A stretch of DNA of 8,433 nucleotides from Ilumatobacteraceae bacterium (lineage in GTDB: Bacteria; Actinomycetota; Acidimicrobiia; Acidimicrobiales; Ilumatobacteraceae), in NCBI GenBank assembly GCA_016650435.1, contig JAENVT010000197.1, forward strand, positions 1-8,433, written 5' to 3'. The notes under the pieces were generated by a model that saw nothing but the letters and a program-made list of their open reading frames with translations, did no database searches and had not been told where the DNA came from. A program made the translations under genes and the position numbers. Positions 5,184-8,433 of this stretch are shown piece by piece (within the stretch, counting starts at the first letter, position 1; every line of letters begins with the position of its first letter).

Positions 5184-6194
5184 CTAGCCGAGTGGGCCGG
5201 TACCGATTTGGCGGGTGAACGTCTCGGAGTCGATGTTCGCCCCACAGACCACCAGTCCGACGGTCTGACCGTCTAGAGGGGCGCGCAACGGATACATCAG
5301 CGCCGCGAGAGCTGCGGCACCCGCAGGCTCGACCGCGAGCTTGGCGGCGCGGAATGTCAATCGCATCGCCTCGCGGATCTGCTCGTCGTCGACCAGCACC
5401 ACGTCGTCGACGAACTGTTGATTCAGCGAAAACGAATACGGCTCGCATCGCGGCGCGCCCAACGAGTCGGCGATGGTGCGAACGGATTCGATCGCCCGCG
5501 GTGAGCCGGCCTTGAAACTGCGGTTCACGCTGTCAGCGCCCTCAGGCTCGACCACATACACGGCAGTCGACGGACTCATCTGCTTCACCGCGCAGGCGAC
5601 ACCACCGGTCAGCCCACCTCCACCGGCAGCAACAATCACCGCGTCGAGCGCGACTCCTACAGCGGCGGTCTGATCGATGAACTCCATGCCGATCGATGCA
5701 GTGCCCAGCGCGGTCTTCGGTCCCTCGTAGGGATGCACAAAGGTGCGACCCTCGTCCGCCTCGATTTGTTTAACTCTGTCGAATGCCTCGTGCACGTTGT
5801 CGACGAGTACGACCGTTGCACCGAGCTCGCGGCACAACTGCACCCTGAACGGATTCGCCGTCTTGGGCATCACGACTGTTGCCGTCGTCCCAAGTGCACG
5901 GGCGCAATAGCCCAACGAGACCGCATGGTTGCCGGCCGAGACACCGGTAACGCCACGCGACAGCTCGTCGGCGTCGAGGTCGAGCATCACCGACAGTGCG
6001 CCACGCGGCTTGAAGCTGCCGGTGCGCTGGAACAGCTCTTCTTTCAGCCAGACGTGTGTCGTCTCACCCACCGCCGCGGCGAGAGCATCGTCGACGAGCA
6101 GGCGGATTGGTGTCGTGACGATGAGATCGCCGAGCCGCGCCCGGTTGGCACGGATGGCATCGATCGTCGGCGCCTCGACAGGGGTTGTTATCAC
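5184..6194 (-). CDS. Threonine/serine dehydratase, PLP fold-type II (336 aa)
   Basis: Converts L-threonine to 2-oxobutyrate or L-serine to pyruvate with release of ammonia. Seen: LVTTPIRLL-type opening (about 24-33, here LIVTTPIRLL); SFKPRGA (60-66) with K62 as the PLP Schiff-base lysine; SAGNHA (86-91) substrate loop; PYEGP (155-159) and GTASIGMEF (164-172); the phosphate-binding glycine loop AAGGGGLTGG (189-198); EPAGAAALAAL (289-299); and CGAN (317-320), where Cys/Ser contacts the pyridine nitrogen. There is no ACT regulatory domain, so this is the short catabolic form (TdcB-like), not isoleucine-regulated IlvA. Related enzymes for threo-3-hydroxyaspartate or hydroxyectoine breakdown cannot be excluded. 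The GTG at 6194 is preceded by GAGGAGA about 9-10 nt upstream; the upstream open frame to 6710 is a shadow of the next gene. It follows the Ddn-like gene by 38 bp. Confidence 0.85.
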   Translation of the reverse strand: MITTPVEAPTIDAIRANRARLGDLIVTTPIRLLVDDALAAAVGETTHVWLKEELFQRTGSFKPRGALSVMLDLDADELSRGVTGVSAGNHAVSLGYCARALGTTATVVMPKTANPFRVQLCRELGATVVLVDNVHEAFDRVKQIEADEGRTFVHPYEGPKTALGTASIGMEFIDQTAAVGVALDAVIVAAGGGGLTGGVACAVKQMSPSTAVYVVEPEGADSVNRSFKAGSPRAIESVRTIADSLGAPRCEPYSFSLNQQFVDDVVLVDDEQIREAMRLTFRAAKLAVEPAGAAALAALMYPLRAPLDGQTVGLVVCGANIDSETFTRQIGTGPLG

Positions 6195-6232
6195 TGACGA
6201 TCGTCTCCTCGATTGCCCATGAGGGTGGGCGG

Positions 6233-6649
6233 TCAGGCCTCGGGTGCCAGCACCACGACAGGGATCTGCCGGTCGGTCTTGGACTCGTAGTCGGCAAATC
6301 CTGGATACCGTTCCTTCTGCGTCGACCACAAGCGCTCGCGGGCTTCGTCGTCGGCGACGTGAGCAACCACGTTGACCGTCTTCTCGCCTACTTCGATCGA
6401 CGCCCGCGGGTTGGCAACCAGGTTGTGGTACCAGTCGGGATTCGTCGGTGCGCCGGCCTTCGAGGCGAACACGACGTGGTTGTCGCCATCGGCTTGGTAC
6501 ATCACCGGATTGACGCGAGCCTGACCGGTCTTCGCGCCGGTCGTGTGCAGCAGCAGCAACGGCGCACCTTCGAACTGGCCGCCGACCTTTCCGCCGTTGG
6601 CGCGGAACTCTTCGATGATCTGCTTGTTCCAATCGTTGACCTCGGCCAT
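6233..6649 (-). CDS. Ddn-like F420(deazaflavin)-dependent nitroreductase-family oxidoreductase (138 aa)
   Basis: It matches the F420H2-dependent Ddn / DUF385 family of actinobacteria: N-terminal helix NDWNKQIIEEFRANGGKVGG (5-24); LLLLHTTGAKTGQARVNPV (31-49), the split-barrel strand pair with the T-G-A-K-T/S-G turn; then VVFASKAGAPTNPDWYHNL (59-77), with the family 'KAGAPxxPxWYxNL' block that contacts F420; and a closing strand IEVGEKTVNVVAHV (85-98). Length is typical (about 130-150). It is cytosolic or loosely membrane-associated. Members reduce quinones, nitro-compounds or enones at the expense of F420H2; the substrate is unknown here. The ATG at 6649 has AGAGGAA about 7 nt upstream. It sits 61 bp after the dehydrogenase and 38 bp before the dehydratase on the same strand, so probably one transcript. 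Confidence 0.87.
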   Translation of the reverse strand: MAEVNDWNKQIIEEFRANGGKVGGQFEGAPLLLLHTTGAKTGQARVNPVMYQADGDNHVVFASKAGAPTNPDWYHNLVANPRASIEVGEKTVNVVAHVADDEARERLWSTQKERYPGFADYESKTDRQIPVVVLAPEA

Positions 6650-6710
6650 GACGGCTTCCTCTCAATGTGCGATCCCCGAGGCAGGTTATCTGTGCACTAC
6701 CGAGGGGCAC

Positions 6711-7583
6711 TCAGTCATTTGCAAGGAGGTGAATCAGGCTCGACGTGTCCCAGCGCTTCCCGCCACGGGCGATCACATGGGCGTAGAACTGGTCGATCAG
6801 CGCAGTCACAGGCAGGCGGGCGCCGTTGCGGTTTGCCTCGCCCAGCACGATCGCCAGGTCCTTGCGCATCCACTCGACGGCGAACCCGAACTCGAACTCG
6901 CCGCGGGCCATCGTGCGGCCGCGGTTCTCCATCTGCCAGCTCTGAGCCGCGCCGTACTTGATGACGTCGATCACTTGATCGGGATCGAGACCGGCCTTCT
7001 GCGCGAAGTTGATTCCCTCGGCAAGGCCTTGCACGACCCCGGCGATGCAGATCTGGTTGACCATCTTCGTCAGCTGCCCGGCTCCGGCCGGGCCCATCAA
7101 CGAGCACGCCTTGGCATAGGCCGCCATGACCGGCTTGGCCAACTCGTAAAACGCCTCGTCGTCGCTGCCGCACATGATCGTCAGTTGCCCGTTCTCGGCG
7201 CCGGCCTGCCCACCGGAGACCGGTGCGTCGACGAACCCGACACCGAACTCGGCGGCCGCCTCCGCCAACTCCTTGGCAACCTCAGCTGACGCGGTGGTGT
7301 GATCGACGAGGACCGCACCCGCCTCGGCACCCGCCAGCACGCCGTCCGGACCGTAGACAACCTCGCGCACGTCGTTGTCGTTGCCGACGCACATCATCAC
7401 GAACTCGGCGCCCTCTGCAGCCTCGTGCGGTGTCGGCGCGGCACGATTGCCATACAACGCGACCCATGCCAGCGATTTTTCCGGTGTGCGGTTGTAGACG
7501 GTGACCTGGTGGCCGGCAGCGGCGAGGTGACGGGCCATCGGCGCCCCCATCACGCCGAGCCCGATGAAAGCGACAGAACTCAT
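6711..7583 (-). CDS. NAD(P)-dependent beta-hydroxyacid dehydrogenase, 3-hydroxyisobutyrate dehydrogenase family (290 aa)
   Basis: N-terminal Rossmann domain: MSSVAFIGLGVMGAPMARHL (1-20) with GLGVMG (8-13), then VYNRTPEK (29-36). The Asn-Arg-Thr after the second strand suggests NADP(H) rather than NAD(H) preference. Substrate motif DAPVSGG (119-125); catalytic lysine K173 in GAGQLTKMVNQ (167-177); a helical C-terminal domain with WMRKDLAIVLGEA (238-250). Length is typical (about 290-300). Members oxidise or reduce 3-hydroxyisobutyrate, tartronate semialdehyde, L-serine, 2-hydroxymethylglutarate and related acids; the exact substrate cannot be fixed. I chose the ATG at 7583 because the family begins 6-8 residues before GxGxMG. 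A GTG at 7622, preceded closely by GAGGG, would add 13 residues. Next gene downstream is 61 bp away, so it likely leads a three-gene unit. Confidence 0.86.
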   Translation of the reverse strand: MSSVAFIGLGVMGAPMARHLAAAGHQVTVYNRTPEKSLAWVALYGNRAAPTPHEAAEGAEFVMMCVGNDNDVREVVYGPDGVLAGAEAGAVLVDHTTASAEVAKELAEAAAEFGVGFVDAPVSGGQAGAENGQLTIMCGSDDEAFYELAKPVMAAYAKACSLMGPAGAGQLTKMVNQICIAGVVQGLAEGINFAQKAGLDPDQVIDVIKYGAAQSWQMENRGRTMARGEFEFGFAVEWMRKDLAIVLGEANRNGARLPVTALIDQFYAHVIARGGKRWDTSSLIHLLAND

Positions 7584-7600
7584 CGGTCCAGTCTTGCCGG

Positions 7601-7615
7601 TCACGAGATCACGAG
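7601..7615. repeat. Short tandem direct repeat TCACGAG x2
   Basis: TCACGAG occurs twice, separated by a single A (7601-7607, 7609-7615), in the 88-bp divergent gap between the dehydrogenase and the VOC gene. It could be a regulator half-site pair. If the dehydrogenase starts at 7622 it is simply coding. Confidence 0.25.
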
Positions 7616-7671
7616 CGTTCACCCCTCAGTCTGTGCGGTTTGAGGCGAGCATCGGCGGCAATGATGTGTCG

Positions 7672-8304
7672 ATGATCGACCATCTGGTCTTCGCTTCTGT
7701 CGACTTGCCGAACGCGACAGCGCTGGTTGCCGAACTCCTTGGGGTCACTCCGACACCCGGCGGCAGCCATGTCGGCAAGGGGACGCGCAACGAGTTGCTG
7801 TCGCTGGGTGGAGCGACCTACCTGGAGGTGATCGGGCCCGACGAGGCGCAGCCCGCGCCCGATGGTCCGCGCCCGTTTGGAATCGATGAGCTCATCGAGC
7901 CCGCGCTGGTTGCCTGGTGTGTGCGGCCCTCGCGACCACTTCGCGAGATCATCTCGGCAGCCCGCGAGGCCGGCATCGAGTTCGGCGACGTCAGCGCGAT
8001 GTCTCGTCGACGGCCGGACGGAGTGTTGTTGGAGTGGGAGCTCACTGTCCCGCAATTCGATGGACCGTTCGGCCGAGCATTGCCGTTCATGATCGATTGG
8101 GCCGACTCCGCTCATCCCAGCGACACGTTGCCGTCAGCGGTTCGACTTGTGGAGCTCGACGTCCTTCATCCACAGCCAGAGAAGTTCAGTGTCGCGTTCG
8201 ACATCATCGGGCTCACGTCCGGTGTTTCTGTGCACGAGGCGGATCAGCCTGCGTTGCGCGCCAGAATCGACACGGCGCGAGGCGAGGTCACACTGACAAG
8301 CTGA
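7672..8304 (+). CDS. VOC superfamily protein, Glyoxalase_3-like (210 aa)
   Basis: It opens with MIDHLVFASVDLP (1-13), the first beta-alpha module with H4 at the usual metal-ligand position, then ELLGVTPTPGGSHVGKGTRN (21-40), the 'G-G-x-H-x-x-x-G-T-x-N' block typical of the Glyoxalase_3 family, and TYLEVIGP (49-56) with E52 as a possible metal ligand. The second half has VLLEWEL (118-124) and LPFMIDWADSAHPSD (137-151), both typical of the family, followed by a degenerate third module (about 155-205). Length fits (about 200). Substrate is unknown; the fold uses divalent metals for isomerase, lyase or dioxygenase chemistry. The start ATG at 7672 fits the fold; a GTG 6 bp upstream is possible; the Shine-Dalgarno is weak. 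It is divergent from the dehydrogenase, and its 3' end overlaps a convergent decarboxylase gene by 17 bp. Confidence 0.8.
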   Translation: MIDHLVFASVDLPNATALVAELLGVTPTPGGSHVGKGTRNELLSLGGATYLEVIGPDEAQPAPDGPRPFGIDELIEPALVAWCVRPSRPLREIISAAREAGIEFGDVSAMSRRRPDGVLLEWELTVPQFDGPFGRALPFMIDWADSAHPSDTLPSAVRLVELDVLHPQPEKFSVAFDIIGLTSGVSVHEADQPALRARIDTARGEVTLTS

Positions 8305-8431
8305 GCATCAACTCATCGATGATCGAATCCGGAGTCAGCGGGTGCATGAACACCAGCCTGCCCACCGGCTCACCCTTCAATGTCGAGGGTGCCACGAACG
8401 CCGTGCCGCTGTGCAGCAGGTCAGTCGCCCA
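8288..8431 (-). CDS. PLP-dependent group II decarboxylase, C-terminal 47 residues (partial)
   Basis: The - strand is open from the right edge and ends in TGA at 8288-8290. The visible residues contain GTAFVAPSTLKGEPVGRLVF (9-28), then MHPLTPDSIIDEL (29-41). This matches the C-terminal end of pyridoxal-dependent decarboxylases (aromatic-L-amino-acid / glutamate / diaminobutyrate type): a 'G-T/S-x-x-x-x-x-T-x-L-x-G' strand, R-L-V strand, and an 'N/H-P-x-T' turn before a final helix. The catalytic lysine and substrate residues lie outside the window, so the substrate cannot be assigned. The last 17 bases overlap the end of the VOC gene on the other strand. Confidence 0.68.
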   Translation of the reverse strand, partial: WATDLLHSGTAFVAPSTLKGEPVGRLVFMHPLTPDSIIDELMLSLSV

Positions 8432-8433
8432 AC

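Noticed and set aside
6195..6710. N-terminal extension of the threonine dehydratase frame to 6710
   Set aside because: It is the out-of-frame shadow of the Ddn-like gene, Arg- and Gly-rich and without motifs. The dehydratase fold begins at the GTG at 6194 with its own GAGGAGA.
6185..6961. 258-codon + strand frame opposite the Ddn-like and dehydrogenase genes
   Set aside because: Antisense shadow with low-complexity Arg/Ser end; the - strand genes are well supported.
1..8433. Defence system, CRISPR, prophage, transposon or RNA gene
   Set aside because: No repeat-spacer array, transposase, integrase, terminal inverted repeats, tRNA or rRNA-like sequence was found; the recognisable genes are mainly metabolic, plus two MarR-type regulators and a metallopeptidase.

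Overview
The window is GC-rich, densely coded bacterial DNA and looks like an actinobacterium. The evidence is a luciferase-like flavin/F420 monooxygenase, a Ddn-type deazaflavin-dependent oxidoreductase, GTG starts, and a likely leaderless promoter whose -10 element sits 6 nt before an ATG. Acidimicrobiia (Ilumatobacter-like) is my best guess, but it is inference only. I see no rRNA, tRNA, CRISPR array, insertion sequence or phage gene.

Layout, left to right. (A) 1-1719, + strand: the C-terminal end of a luciferase-like monooxygenase, a small dimeric alpha/beta-barrel (ABM-like) protein, and a GH88/GH105-like six-hairpin glycosidase, closely spaced as one unit. (B) 1720-1874: intergenic, with one imperfect hairpin. 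(C) 4222 down to 1875, - strand: an MtfA-like M90 zinc metallopeptidase, an alditol oxidase (AldO type, all key catalytic residues present), and probably a 61-aa single-pass membrane protein. (D) 4288-5183, + strand: a MarR regulator overlapping by ATGA with a second, acidic MarR-like winged-helix protein. The 65-bp divergent gap between C and D holds a near-perfect 22-bp palindrome over the -35 box of the marR promoter. This is the most informative regulatory signal in the window. (E) 7583 down to 5184, - strand: a beta-hydroxyacid dehydrogenase (HIBADH family), a Ddn-like F420 oxidoreductase and a threonine/serine dehydratase without an ACT domain. (F) 7672-8304, + strand: a Glyoxalase_3-type VOC protein, divergent from E. 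(G) 8431-8288, - strand: the C-terminal 47 residues of a PLP-dependent group II decarboxylase, overlapping the VOC gene tail-to-tail.

Working model. Block D is probably an autoregulated switch that also controls the metallopeptidase and perhaps the polyol oxidase behind it. In E. coli, MtfA acts on glucose uptake through Mlc. Here an MtfA relative next to a polyol oxidase and a MarR pair could be a different sugar/polyol-responsive module. Block E looks like hydroxy-amino-acid/hydroxy-acid catabolism. Nothing here is demonstrably a wholly new system; the MarR-pair/MtfA/AldO locus is the best candidate for follow-up.
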